DNA from: Bacillus sp. AFS029637 | GTDB lineage: Bacteria; Bacillota; Bacilli; Bacillales; Bacillaceae_G | Direction of reading: 5' to 3' | Assembly: GCF_002584985.1 (NCBI RefSeq) | Contig: NZ_NUPZ01000035.1 | Coordinates: 54,530 to 118,529 of the forward strand | Length of the DNA stretch: 64,000 bases | Shown: positions 43,548-53,125 of the stretch, piece by piece | Layout of the letters: every line of letters starts with the position of its first letter | How positions within the stretch are numbered: position 1 is the first letter of the stretch | Made by a program: the position numbers and the translations under genes | The notes under the pieces: generated by a model | The model's input: only the letters and a program-made list of their open reading frames with translations | The model's database searches: none | What the model was told of the DNA's origin: nothing

Positions 43548-44958
43548 GAGGCAACATCCGATCACAATATTGTTAGGTATTCGAATTGCAGGTTTACTGC
43601 CTTTTATTTTTCTTGTTCTATTTCGTTCAGATGGTGAAGTAGAACCTGGGTATTTCTTACATCTTGTTCTTTTGGCGCTATTATGTATTATGGCTATTTT
43701 TTCAGCTGTAAAATGGTATTTTAAAGTGTACTGGGTTGAAGATAATGTTGTACATATAAAACATGGTGTGTTCGTGAAGAAAGAAAGCTATTTAAATAAA
43801 GATCGTGTGCAAAATATTAGTACGTCTTCTAATGTTATTTATCAAATACTTGGACTTACGAAGTTAAACATAGAAGTAGCTGGCGGTGGTACTGAGCCAG
43901 AAGTGATGTTAGCGGGTATTAAAGAGGATGAAGCGAAGGAACTAATTGCCTTATTACATAAAGAAAGAAGTGTTGTGACTGAAGAAGTGCCCGCAGCAGA
44001 AGAAAGTAAGACGGTGTATCAGTTAACAACGAAAGAAATTTTATTCGCAGCCATTACATCTGGTAAATTCGGATTAGTATTTTCTGGACTACTTCTTATT
44101 TACTCAGAGTTTAATCAATTTCTTCCAAAATGGCTCATCAGTAAAGTGGAAGCGTATGTGATGGATAACGGTGTATATGAATTAATCATTATGGCTGCGA
44201 TTTTAATGGCAATTTCGTGGGTCATTTCTACAGCCGGCTATGCGTTAAAATATGCGAATTTTAAAATTGAGCGAAACAGAAAAGAAATTCGTATCGTTCA
44301 AGGTTTATTTGATAAGAAAGAGTTTGTGTTAAAACTACACCGCATTCAAGCAATTACTGTGAAAGAAGGAATTCTTCGGCAGCCTTTCGGTTATTGCTCT
44401 GTCGAAGTAGAAGTCATTCAAAGTATAGAATCCGCTGGGAATGAAGTGATGTTACATCCTTTTATGAAGAAAAAAGATGTACAGCAGTTACTTACGTATT
44501 TGCAGTTGCCGTATGAAATGGAGGAAGAAATCGTTCATTTAACAAAAGCAGCATTACGTCGTTACGTAATAATGGGCTGGATTACAAGTGCGGTGCTCGC
44601 ACTGCCGATTACCGGTGCGAGTATATATTTTAAACAACATACCGCGTTGTTCACTTTAATACCACTATGTATCATATTTACGTTACTTGCGTACGCTCGG
44701 TATACAAGTAGTGGTTATATGATACGAGAAAATCAGTTAGTAATGGTATACCGAGGTCTTGCGAAATATACAGGAATCATGAGAAGAAGACATATTCAAG
44801 CAGTTGGATACAGTCAGTCGTATTTTCAAAAGAAAGACGAGTTATGTACAGCTGTCGTATCGGTAGCGGGGCATCCTTACAAAGTGAAGCATATGCAAAA
44901 AGAAGATGCACTCCGTATATATAATTGGTACAAAGAAAAAGGAAACACCAGTGTGTAA
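43540..44958 (+). CDS. YdbT-like bacterial PH domain protein, second copy
   Basis: A 472-aa paralogue of the protein at 37108-38550, with the same transmembrane and bPH2 layout, NKDRVQNI and LHRIQAIT motifs. The C-terminal region is more diverged. ATG 43540 is chosen by analogy. A terminator overlaps its stop codon. Confidence 0.86.
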   Translation: MYKRQHPITILLGIRIAGLLPFIFLVLFRSDGEVEPGYFLHLVLLALLCIMAIFSAVKWYFKVYWVEDNVVHIKHGVFVKKESYLNKDRVQNISTSSNVIYQILGLTKLNIEVAGGGTEPEVMLAGIKEDEAKELIALLHKERSVVTEEVPAAEESKTVYQLTTKEILFAAITSGKFGLVFSGLLLIYSEFNQFLPKWLISKVEAYVMDNGVYELIIMAAILMAISWVISTAGYALKYANFKIERNRKEIRIVQGLFDKKEFVLKLHRIQAITVKEGILRQPFGYCSVEVEVIQSIESAGNEVMLHPFMKKKDVQQLLTYLQLPYEMEEEIVHLTKAALRRYVIMGWITSAVLALPITGASIYFKQHTALFTLIPLCIIFTLLAYARYTSSGYMIRENQLVMVYRGLAKYTGIMRRRHIQAVGYSQSYFQKKDELCTAVVSVAGHPYKVKHMQKEDALRIYNWYKEKGNTSV

Positions 44959-44971
44959 TGGTGTTTCCTTT
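44938..44971 (+). terminator. Terminator of the second ydbS-ydbT pair
   Basis: AAAGGAAACACCA / TGGTGTTTCCTTT with an 8-nt loop; the stop codon lies in the loop. A T-run follows. Confidence 0.88.
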
Positions 44972-44988
44972 TTTATGTCGTGATTTGT

Positions 44989-45090
44989 CGATAAGTCGAT
45001 ATATTGGAAAAATCGCTGATATAATTTGAGTTGCGCTGATATATCCAGGAAATCGCCGATATATTCGAAGAATCGCCGATATAATTTCAC
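44989..45090. repeat. GATATA minisatellite, about five imperfect 20-nt units
   Basis: Units resemble TCGCYGATATATT followed by GAA/AAA. TCGATATATT, TCGCTGATATAATT, CGCTGATATATC, TCGCCGATATATT and TCGCCGATATAATT occur in a row at about 20-21 nt spacing. It lies between the convergent second ydbT and hmoB genes. Similar GATATA arrays recur in B. cereus group intergenic regions to my knowledge; this one has no coding role. Confidence 0.65.
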
Positions 45091-45116
45091 ATGCCGGGGT
45101 CTCCGAACTCCGAAAC

Positions 45117-45614
45117 CTAAACTAACACATCAAAAGTAGTCACAAACGATGGACGAGAGAAAATGCTTTTTTGTCCTTCCGCATGTGGATGCGCTGGAGC
45201 TTGTCCTTCTGCTTGTGCAGGACGTTTTTTATGAGCATTTTCGAATGAACGTGATTCTGTCCAGTCTTTAAAGTTTTGCTCTGTTTCCCACATCGTTAAG
45301 ATGACATATGTATCGTTACTTAATGGGCGAAGAACGCGGATTGCTTGGAAGCCTGGTTCGTTTTCGATAAGGCCTGCACGGTTTTTAAAGCGGTTTTCAA
45401 ATACTGGACGCCCTTCGTCTGTTACAGAAATGTTGTTACAAACGATATAGCCAGGTTGTCCGTTAAATTCGCCAACAGCGTCTAGTACGTCATACTGAAG
45501 TGATCCTTCTACAGATTCTTCAGTATTTTCTTTATAAAACATGTTTTTCTCATCATTTTTTGCAGTGAAATGTGTTTGTTCTAGAGGTGTTTCGTATGAA
45601 ATAATAGCCTTCAT
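45117..45614 (-). CDS. hmoB: HmoB, IsdG-like heme monooxygenase
   Basis: A 165-aa protein of the HmoB/YhgC type. The C-terminal antibiotic-monooxygenase-like (ABM) domain covers about residues 60-135, with NRAGLIENEPGFQAI and LTMWETEQNFKDWTES as family signatures. HmoB degrades heme in the cytoplasm, releasing iron. ATG 45614 follows AAGGGGG. It sits next to pbpF and the hem genes, as in B. subtilis. The tail contains HPHAEGQ, a possible metal- or heme-linked stretch. Confidence 0.88.
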   Translation of the reverse strand: MKAIISYETPLEQTHFTAKNDEKNMFYKENTEESVEGSLQYDVLDAVGEFNGQPGYIVCNNISVTDEGRPVFENRFKNRAGLIENEPGFQAIRVLRPLSNDTYVILTMWETEQNFKDWTESRSFENAHKKRPAQAEGQAPAHPHAEGQKSIFSRPSFVTTFDVLV

Positions 45615-45741
45615 TTTAATGCCCCCTTAATAGTTTGTTTCTATTATATCAATTCTCTTGAAAAACTTCGAAGATTATATACATAAAGATACTTCTTTTT
45701 CAAATAATAAATGTACCATCATTTGGAAAGAAGGACGATGT

Positions 45742-47859
45742 ATGAAGAAAGTAAAGTGGACTTTATTAGGCGGCGTCGCAACGGTGGTAGTAGCGATTGT
45801 ACTGTATAAACTTATCGTGTTAGCTGGTGGCTATATGATGGATGAAAAGCAGCTCGTTTTCCACTCTTCATCACGTATCGTTGACCAGAAAGGAAAAGAA
45901 ATTACGAAATTATACGTAGAAAATAGAGAACTCGTACCAGTCGAGCAAATTCCGAAATATGTGCAGCAGGCGTTTGTTGCGGTGGAAGATTCTCGTTTTT
46001 ATGAGCATCAAGGAATTGATTATCCGTCTATATTTCGAGCTCTTTATAAAGATACGTTAGCTGGAGAAAAGGTAGAGGGCGGTAGTACCATTACGCAGCA
46101 ACTTGCTAAAAACGTCTTTTTAAATCGTGAAAAAACAGTTACGCGCAAGTTGAAAGAAGTCGCAATTTCTCTTCAACTAGAGCAAAAATATACGAAGCAG
46201 CAAATTCTTGAAATGTATATGAATCATATTTATTTTGGACATGGAGCTTACGGTATTCAAGCTGCAGCAAAGTTGTATTTTAATAAAAATGTAGAAGATT
46301 TAACAGTAGAAGAAGGTGCAATGCTTGCAGGTCTTCCGAAATCACCGAATGGATATTCACCGTACTTATCTCCGGAGAAGAGTAAGAAGCGCCGTGATCT
46401 CGTATTGTCACTTATGCATAAACAAGGCTATTTAACTGCAGAAGAAAGCGTACGTTATCAAGGAAAGACAATCGCCCTTTATAAAAACTTAGATGAGAAT
46501 GAACTCGCATATATGCCATATATTGATATGGTCATAGATGAAGCAGCTCGTTTGTACGGGTTGTCTCACCAAGAAGTGCTGCGCGGTGGATATACGTTTG
46601 TCGTACCGATGGATGAAAAAATTCAAAAGGTAGCGTATAACCAGTTTCAAGATGAGCGAAATTTCCCTGGTAAAGAAAATGGGGCGCAAGGTGCATTTTT
46701 ATTAATGGATAATCGTACGGGCGGGATTAAAGCGGCGATTGGCGGAAGAAAGTATGTGCCGAGAGGGTTTAATCGCATCTTTGCAAAAAGGCAGCCCGGT
46801 TCTGTTTTAAAACCACTGATCGTCTATGCGCCAGCATTAGAAACGAAAAAGTATAATCCGTATTCTTTATTAACGAATGAGAGAAGTTCTTTCGAAGGCT
46901 ATGAACCTCGAAATTATAATCATGAGTATTCAAAAGAAATGACGATGTACGATGCGATTTTAGAGTCAGCAAACGTACCGGCAGTTTCTTTATTAAATGA
47001 GTTAGGGGTGGAAGAAGGAAAGCAATATTTAGAGAAAGGAAATGTTCATATTGCGGACGCTGGTTTAAGTACAGCGCTTGGCGGATTGAAAAACGGTGTT
47101 TCACCATTTGATCTTGTGAAAATGTATCGTGCATTTTTAGCAAATGGCGATATTATTGAGCCACACGTGATTGATAAAGTGTTAAATAGACACGGTGCAG
47201 TCATTGGGGAATCGCCAAAAGTAGAAACAAATATATTCTCAAAACAAACGGCATGGTATATGACAAAAATGCTGGAAGGCGTCGTGAAAGAAGGGACGGC
47301 GAAAGCGGGTGTATATAACGGAGCGTTAGCTGGAAAAACGGGTACTACTTCTTTGCCAAATGACGACAATGGAGCGAGAGATATGTGGTTCGTTGGATAT
47401 ACACCAAATTTAGTCGGCGCTGTTTGGATTGGTTATGACCGCACAGATAAAGAGCATCAGTTGCAAGGGGAAAGTGCATCTGCGACGAAATTGTTTAAGA
47501 AAATTTTAACGAAGGCAAATGTAGAGCATAAAGAGAAGTTTATGAAACCAGAAGGTGTGGAAACAATCGGTGCTCCGATTCGGTTACGTCGGATTGAAGA
47601 TGTAAAAATGAAGCTATCGTTTAGTCCTTTCGGTTTATTTAAAACAAAATTAAGCTGGACACCTCTTCCAGATGAAAGAATTATGTATCGCATTTACAGA
47701 GTGGAAAAAGGAATTCATACGCATGTAGCCACTGTAACAGGTGCTGGAGAATATGAGGAAAAGTTTGTTAACATATTTTCAAAACCGAGCTTTTACGTTG
47801 TACCATATAACACACAAACGAATCGTGAAGGAGAAAAGTCAAAAGTAGCTAAACCATAG
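45742..47859 (+). CDS. pbpF: PbpF, class A penicillin-binding protein (PBP1A family)
   Basis: A 705-aa membrane-anchored bifunctional peptidoglycan synthase. The signal-anchor (residues 8-27) precedes the GT51 glycosyltransferase domain (EDSRFYEHQGID, GGSTITQQLAKN). The transpeptidase domain has the SxxK motif RQPGSVLKP, the SAN motif ESANVPA and KTGTT. ATG 45742 has GAAGGACG upstream; the in-frame extension to 45658 has none. hmoB-pbpF-hemE matches the Bacillus order. In B. subtilis pbpF is expressed in late growth and the forespore. Confidence 0.93.
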   Translation: MKKVKWTLLGGVATVVVAIVLYKLIVLAGGYMMDEKQLVFHSSSRIVDQKGKEITKLYVENRELVPVEQIPKYVQQAFVAVEDSRFYEHQGIDYPSIFRALYKDTLAGEKVEGGSTITQQLAKNVFLNREKTVTRKLKEVAISLQLEQKYTKQQILEMYMNHIYFGHGAYGIQAAAKLYFNKNVEDLTVEEGAMLAGLPKSPNGYSPYLSPEKSKKRRDLVLSLMHKQGYLTAEESVRYQGKTIALYKNLDENELAYMPYIDMVIDEAARLYGLSHQEVLRGGYTFVVPMDEKIQKVAYNQFQDERNFPGKENGAQGAFLLMDNRTGGIKAAIGGRKYVPRGFNRIFAKRQPGSVLKPLIVYAPALETKKYNPYSLLTNERSSFEGYEPRNYNHEYSKEMTMYDAILESANVPAVSLLNELGVEEGKQYLEKGNVHIADAGLSTALGGLKNGVSPFDLVKMYRAFLANGDIIEPHVIDKVLNRHGAVIGESPKVETNIFSKQTAWYMTKMLEGVVKEGTAKAGVYNGALAGKTGTTSLPNDDNGARDMWFVGYTPNLVGAVWIGYDRTDKEHQLQGESASATKLFKKILTKANVEHKEKFMKPEGVETIGAPIRLRRIEDVKMKLSFSPFGLFKTKLSWTPLPDERIMYRIYRVEKGIHTHVATVTGAGEYEEKFVNIFSKPSFYVVPYNTQTNREGEKSKVAKP

Positions 47860-48036
47860 TTTTTCTCTGTGCTATAATAAGAATGTTGTGAAAATAGTAA
47901 GCGTTTTTAAGAGTGTTTGTGTCAATTTCATGAACAACGTACATAATATTATGCATTTTGTTTTTACAAGTTGTATAGTAAAAAAAGATAAATATCGAAC
48001 GTATTCGAAGCATTGGCAAGGAAGGGAGCAAGGGTC

Positions 48037-49083
48037 TTGGTAAGAACTATAAATGAGACATTTTTAAAAGCATGTAGGGGGGAACGTACAGAGTATGTAC
48101 CAGCATGGTATATGCGTCAAGCAGGTCGTTCGCAGCCGGAATATAGAAAGATAAAAGAAAAATATTCTCTATTTGAAATTACACACAATCCAGAGTTATG
48201 TGCATACGTTACAAAACTGCCAGTTGATCAATATAACGTAGACGCAGCAATTCTTTATAAAGATATTATGTCACCACTACCTGCAATTGGTGTGGACGTT
48301 GAAATTAAATCAGGTATTGGTCCAGTTATCGATAATCCAATCCGTTCTTTACAAGACGTAGAAAAACTAGGGGAAATCAATCCAGAAGATGACGTACCGT
48401 ACATATTAGATACGATTCGTTTATTAACGACGGAAATGTTAGACGTACCGTTAATCGGTTTTTCAGGAGCGCCCTTTACACTAGCGAGCTATATGATTGA
48501 AGGCGGTCCATCTCGTAATTACCATAATACGAAAGCGTTCATGTATGCAGAGCCGAAAGCTTGGTTAGCTTTAATGGATAAACTAGCAGATATGGTTATT
48601 ACATATTTAAAAGCGCAAATTAACGCAGGAGCAAAAGCAGTTCAAATTTTCGATTCTTGGGTTGGAACAGTAAATGTAGCAGATTACCGCGTATTTATTA
48701 AACCAGCAATGGAGCGTATTTTCGCAGAAGTTCGCACGATGGGTGTACCAATGATTATGCACGGTGTTGGCGCTGCACACTTAGTAAATGAGTGGCACGA
48801 CTTACCGCTTGATGTAGTCGGTTTAGACTGGCGCTTACCGATCGAAGAGGCACGCGCACGCGGCGTTCATAAGGCGGTCCAAGGAAATATGGATCCTTCA
48901 TTCTTACTTGCGCCATGGTCTGTTATTGAAGAACATGTAAAAGGTATTTTAGATCAAGGAATGAAACAACCAGGTTATATCTTTAACTTAGGTCACGGTG
49001 TATTCCCAGAAGTAAATCCAGATACATTAAAACGTTTAACTACATTTATTCATGAATACTCTAAAGGGCAGTTAGCGAAGTAA
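48037..49083 (+). CDS. hemE: HemE, uroporphyrinogen decarboxylase
   Basis: A 348-aa enzyme that decarboxylates uroporphyrinogen III to coproporphyrinogen [19 protein letters not shown] at the N-terminus and [17 protein letters not shown] are the family signatures; the catalytic Asp is in [12 protein letters not shown]. The start is TTG 48037 after GAAGGGAG, giving the 348-aa length of other B. cereus group HemE. It leads the hemE-hemH-hemY operon, with 14-nt and 19-nt gaps. pbpF upstream is separated by 177 nt. Confidence 0.96.
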   Translation: MVRTINETFLKACRGERTEYVPAWYMRQAGRSQPEYRKIKEKYSLFEITHNPELCAYVTKLPVDQYNVDAAILYKDIMSPLPAIGVDVEIKSGIGPVIDNPIRSLQDVEKLGEINPEDDVPYILDTIRLLTTEMLDVPLIGFSGAPFTLASYMIEGGPSRNYHNTKAFMYAEPKAWLALMDKLADMVITYLKAQINAGAKAVQIFDSWVGTVNVADYRVFIKPAMERIFAEVRTMGVPMIMHGVGAAHLVNEWHDLPLDVVGLDWRLPIEEARARGVHKAVQGNMDPSFLLAPWSVIEEHVKGILDQGMKQPGYIFNLGHGVFPEVNPDTLKRLTTFIHEYSKGQLAK

Positions 49084-49097
49084 AGGAGATTTGCTGT

Positions 49098-50033
49098 ATG
49101 AAAAAGAAAATTGGTTTGCTTGTAATGGCATACGGAACGCCATATAAAGAAGAAGATATTGAACGTTACTATACACATATTCGCAGAGGAAGAAAGCCAA
49201 GTCCTGAAATGCTAGAAGATTTAACAGAGCGTTACCGTGCAATTGGTGGTATTTCTCCTTTAGCTACTATTACATTAGAGCAAGCTAAAAAGTTAGAGAC
49301 GCGTTTAAATGAAGTACAAGATGAAGTAGAGTACCATATGTATCTTGGCTTAAAACATATCGAACCGTTTATTGAAGATGCGGTGAAAGATATGTATAAC
49401 GACGGCATACAAGATGCAATTGCACTTGTTCTTGCGCCTCACTATTCTACGTTTAGCGTGAAATCATACGTTGGACGAGCACAAGAAGAAGCTGAGAAAC
49501 TTGGAAACTTAACAATTCATGGCATCGATAGCTGGTATAAAGAACCGAAATTCATCCAGTACTGGGTTGATGCAGTGAAAGGTATATATAACGGTATGTC
49601 AGAAGCAGAGCGTGAAAAAGCAGTATTAATCGTATCTGCACACAGCTTACCAGAAAAAATTATCGCAATGGGCGATCCATATCCAGATCAATTAAATGAA
49701 ACAGCTGATTATATTGCACGCGGTGCAGAAGTAGCAAACTACGCAGTTGGTTGGCAAAGTGCCGGAAATACACCAGATCCTTGGATTGGTCCAGATGTAC
49801 AAGATTTAACGAGAGAACTAAATGAAAAGTACGGATACAGTTCATTCGTATATGCACCAGTTGGATTTGTTGCGGAACATTTAGAAGTTTTATATGACAA
49901 CGACTTTGAGTGTAAAGTTGTAACGGATGAAATTGGCGCGAAATATTATCGTCCAGAAATGCCAAATGCATCGGACGCATTCATTGACTGTTTAGCTGAT
50001 GTTGTATTAAAGAAAAAAGAATCTGTAATGTAA
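49098..50033 (+). CDS. hemH: Coproporphyrin ferrochelatase (HemH/CpfC)
   Basis: A 311-aa ferrochelatase family protein. In Firmicutes it inserts iron into coproporphyrin III (coproporphyrin-dependent heme pathway). [14 protein letters not shown] and [10 protein letters not shown] (metal-binding His and family motif) are visible, along with the [14 protein letters not shown] Glu segment. ATG 49098 follows AAAGGAG. B. cereus group genomes have a second hemH paralogue elsewhere to my knowledge. Confidence 0.95.
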   Translation: MKKKIGLLVMAYGTPYKEEDIERYYTHIRRGRKPSPEMLEDLTERYRAIGGISPLATITLEQAKKLETRLNEVQDEVEYHMYLGLKHIEPFIEDAVKDMYNDGIQDAIALVLAPHYSTFSVKSYVGRAQEEAEKLGNLTIHGIDSWYKEPKFIQYWVDAVKGIYNGMSEAEREKAVLIVSAHSLPEKIIAMGDPYPDQLNETADYIARGAEVANYAVGWQSAGNTPDPWIGPDVQDLTRELNEKYGYSSFVYAPVGFVAEHLEVLYDNDFECKVVTDEIGAKYYRPEMPNASDAFIDCLADVVLKKKESVM

Positions 50034-50052
50034 GAAGAAAGGGGGAGCATGC

Positions 50053-51474
50053 TTGAGGAAAAAAGTTGTAATCATCGGCGGTGGTATCACTGGATTAACA
50101 ACAATGTATCACTTACAAAAAGAAATTCATGACAAGAACTTGCCGATCGATACAGTACTTATAGAAGCATCGGGTAAACTTGGCGGGAAAATTCAAACCG
50201 TTCGAAAAGATGGATTTACAATTGAACGCGGACCGGATTCTTTCTTAGCGAGAAAAGAAAGTGCAGCTAAATTAGCGAGAGAATTAGGCCTTGGTGATGA
50301 AATTGTAGAGAATACGACCGGTAAATCATTCGTTCTCGTCAACAATCGGTTACATAAAATGCCGAGTGGTTCAATGATGGGAATTCCAACGCAAATTACT
50401 CCGTTTCTATTTTCCGGCTTGTTCTCCCCAATTGGTAAATTAAGAGCTGGTTTTGATCTGTTAATGCCTAGATCAAAACCAGTATCTGATCAATCACTCG
50501 GGCAGTTTTTCAGACATCGCCTCGGAAACGAAGTAGTTGAAAATTTAATAGAACCATTACTATCTGGTGTGTATGCTGGGGATATTGATGAAATGAGTCT
50601 TATGTCTACATTCCCGCAGTTATATCAAATGGAGCAAAAACATCGTAGTATTTCACTTGGCATGCGTACGCTCGCTCCGAAAGAAGAGAAGGCTGCACCG
50701 AAAAAGGGAATCTTCCAAACGGTGAAAACAGGTTTAGAATCTATAGTAGAATCTCTTGAAGTGAAGATTCATGAAGGTACGGTAATGAAGGGAACACGTA
50801 TTGAAAAAATCGCGAAGCTTGCTGACGTTTATACGATTACACTTAGTAACGGAAAAGAAATCGAAGCAGATGCGATTGTTATGGCAGCCTCGCATAAAGT
50901 ATTGCCATCTATGTTTGCCCAGTACAAGCAGTTCCGTTTCTTCCGCAACATGCCGTCTACATCCGTTGCAAACGTGGCACTTGCTTTCCCGAAATCAGCC
51001 ATTCAGCGAGATATTGATGGGACAGGATTTGTCGTATCAAGAAATAGCGATTATACGATTACAGCATGTACGTGGACACATAAAAAGTGGCCGCATACAA
51101 CGCCAGAAGGGAAAGTACTCCTTCGCTGCTATGTTGGACGCCCTGGTGATGAAGCGATTGTAGAACAAACCGATGAGGAAATTGTACAGCTCGTCTTAGA
51201 GGACTTACAAAAGACGATGGACATTACAATGGATCCAGATTTCACAATGGTGAGTCGCTGGAAAGAAGCGATGCCTCAATATACAGTAGGCCATAACGAG
51301 CGAATGAAGAAACTCACAACATTTATGGAGAAAGAGTTGCCAGGTATATACTTGGCAGGTAGTTCTTACGCTGGTTCTGGTCTTCCGGACTGTATTGAGC
51401 AAGGTGAGAAAGCCGCAAAGCGTGCACTATCTCATTTGGGAAAAGTAATGGAGACTGAATTAATCGTACAATAA
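50053..51474 (+). CDS. hemY: Coproporphyrinogen III oxidase (HemY/CgoX)
   Basis: A 473-aa FAD enzyme that oxidises coproporphyrinogen III to coproporphyrin III, the step before HemH in this pathway. The N-terminal Rossmann motif is VIIGGGITGLTTMYHL (about residues 6-21), and the C-terminal FAD segment is YLAGSSYAGSGLPDCIEQG. The start is TTG 50053 after AAAGGGGG. The last gene of the operon is followed by a bidirectional terminator. An hemQ gene is not in the window. Confidence 0.94.
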   Translation: MRKKVVIIGGGITGLTTMYHLQKEIHDKNLPIDTVLIEASGKLGGKIQTVRKDGFTIERGPDSFLARKESAAKLARELGLGDEIVENTTGKSFVLVNNRLHKMPSGSMMGIPTQITPFLFSGLFSPIGKLRAGFDLLMPRSKPVSDQSLGQFFRHRLGNEVVENLIEPLLSGVYAGDIDEMSLMSTFPQLYQMEQKHRSISLGMRTLAPKEEKAAPKKGIFQTVKTGLESIVESLEVKIHEGTVMKGTRIEKIAKLADVYTITLSNGKEIEADAIVMAASHKVLPSMFAQYKQFRFFRNMPSTSVANVALAFPKSAIQRDIDGTGFVVSRNSDYTITACTWTHKKWPHTTPEGKVLLRCYVGRPGDEAIVEQTDEEIVQLVLEDLQKTMDITMDPDFTMVSRWKEAMPQYTVGHNERMKKLTTFMEKELPGIYLAGSSYAGSGLPDCIEQGEKAAKRALSHLGKVMETELIVQ

Positions 51475-51481
51475 AATATAA

Positions 51482-51512
51482 GAAACGCCTTCAATTATAT
51501 TGAAGGCGTTTC
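51482..51512. terminator. Bidirectional terminator of the hem operon
   Basis: A perfect 13-bp stem (GAAACGCCTTCAA / TTGAAGGCGTTTC) with a 5-nt loop and a T-rich tail, located between convergent genes. Confidence 0.9.
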
Positions 51513-51530
51513 GTTTGTTATATAAAATAT

Positions 51531-52883
51531 TTATTCGCCAATAAACATATATAAGTTATTTGGTTTTATCACAGCATCTCCTGCATAAATAATCCACTCT
51601 GTTAAGTTATCAAAATCTAAATGATAACTATTTCCTTCACTCATCTCTTCTATAAAATACGGTTCATTAATGAGTATTCCTTGAATGAGATCTTCCGTAA
51701 GGTCTTGCATTTCAAACCACATATGTTCACTTTTTCCTTCTTCGTAAGAGACACCAAACTTAGCGAGGAAACGGAAATCTTCATTTGATTGTTCAATTTG
51801 AAAAATGTTGCTGAAATACCCGAAAGTATTTTTTGCATTATAAGCCATACGAGCCGTTTCACTATTTGTTTTATAGAACATGAGCCCTGTAGCTTCTTCG
51901 TGTTCTTTGAAAAAGCTTTCTATATATTCTCCTGAAGTATTATATTGGAACAAGAGAACAGAGGGAGATTGATGGTATTCATCTCGGGCATCCATCCCGC
52001 CAAGAAATATGTTTTGTGCATCTATTGGTTGTAATTTCACTTCTTCATCTTCAATTGAAGATAATTGATCCATACTCGTTTTACGTCCGATATAAGATAA
52101 ACCTTTTTCCCACGGAACAGCTACTGTATGTATGGAACCTTGCTGACTATGTGCAATAACGATAGGCTCATTCATTGGAACTTGGCCATTCTCAACGGCA
52201 TTATTAGCAAATGTTTGAAAAAGATCGCCAATGCCGTAGTAGGAAGAAATGCGATTTGGAATAATTAATTCTATTTCAGTTACGCCTGCTCTTAAAAGGC
52301 CGTGTGTATGAAACCAATATTGCGTAGGCTCGCCTTCTTTATCGTCTTCATATACGGAATGAATAACGTATAAGTCAGGAATGTCAGGTAACAATTCATT
52401 TTCAACGTGATATTCAATATAGCTTCTAGATATCACTTTCATTGCTGCGCTTGAATCGATTACAAATAACAAATCTGGGGCAAGGTTCCATAAAAATTGT
52501 AACTGCTGGAAAAAGCAGTCCAGTACATCGCCTACAAATAGCGTACGAGTGAAAATTTCAGTGCCGAAAGCCGCATTTTCAAAAGTACGATCTACTATTG
52601 TGGAATCTTGTCTATTGTACATTTTATATTCTTCTGGATCATTCGTTTCATCAATATGCAGTTCATACGGTATGACTTTTTCATCCATATGTAACTCAAC
52701 AATAAGGCTTGTCTCATCACTATAAACAATTTTTAATTCATCAACTTTAGTAGAGATAGTTTCTAGCCGCTGTTTTAGCTGATCAATTGTAATTCTAGTT
52801 GGTATAACAGCAATCATATCTGAAAAATGACGTTCTAATGTTCCATTCATAGCCGCGCGGTATGTTTCTGTTTGCATTTCCAT
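51531..52883 (-). CDS. DUF4026/DUF2314 protein
   Basis: A 450-aa soluble protein with an N-terminal DUF4026-like region (about 1-330). The C-terminal DUF2314 domain (about 350-445) has the HMWFEMQ motif followed by a LINEPYFIEEM loop. The start is ATG 52883 behind AGGAGTG; ATG 52901 is upstream with no good site. DUF2314 proteins are of unknown function, sometimes beside polymorphic toxin or immunity genes, but no toxin is adjacent here. It is monocistronic. Confidence 0.78.
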   Translation of the reverse strand: MEMQTETYRAAMNGTLERHFSDMIAVIPTRITIDQLKQRLETISTKVDELKIVYSDETSLIVELHMDEKVIPYELHIDETNDPEEYKMYNRQDSTIVDRTFENAAFGTEIFTRTLFVGDVLDCFFQQLQFLWNLAPDLLFVIDSSAAMKVISRSYIEYHVENELLPDIPDLYVIHSVYEDDKEGEPTQYWFHTHGLLRAGVTEIELIIPNRISSYYGIGDLFQTFANNAVENGQVPMNEPIVIAHSQQGSIHTVAVPWEKGLSYIGRKTSMDQLSSIEDEEVKLQPIDAQNIFLGGMDARDEYHQSPSVLLFQYNTSGEYIESFFKEHEEATGLMFYKTNSETARMAYNAKNTFGYFSNIFQIEQSNEDFRFLAKFGVSYEEGKSEHMWFEMQDLTEDLIQGILINEPYFIEEMSEGNSYHLDFDNLTEWIIYAGDAVIKPNNLYMFIGE

Positions 52884-53125
52884 CCAATCACTCCTATTCA
52901 AATGAATCCATTTTACATGCCAATGAAATTTCGGTATTTTCTGTTTTTTTATTCTTTCATATTATAAAATACATTCGTAGAAGGTGTAAAATTATTATTT
53001 TGTATTATAATTTGAAAACGAGTAAATTAGATTAATTTTTTGTAAAAGTTGTCGAAATATTGTTCTATATAACGAATCATTTGATATGATAGACATGTTG
53101 AGAAAATATGAAATAGGGAGAGGAA

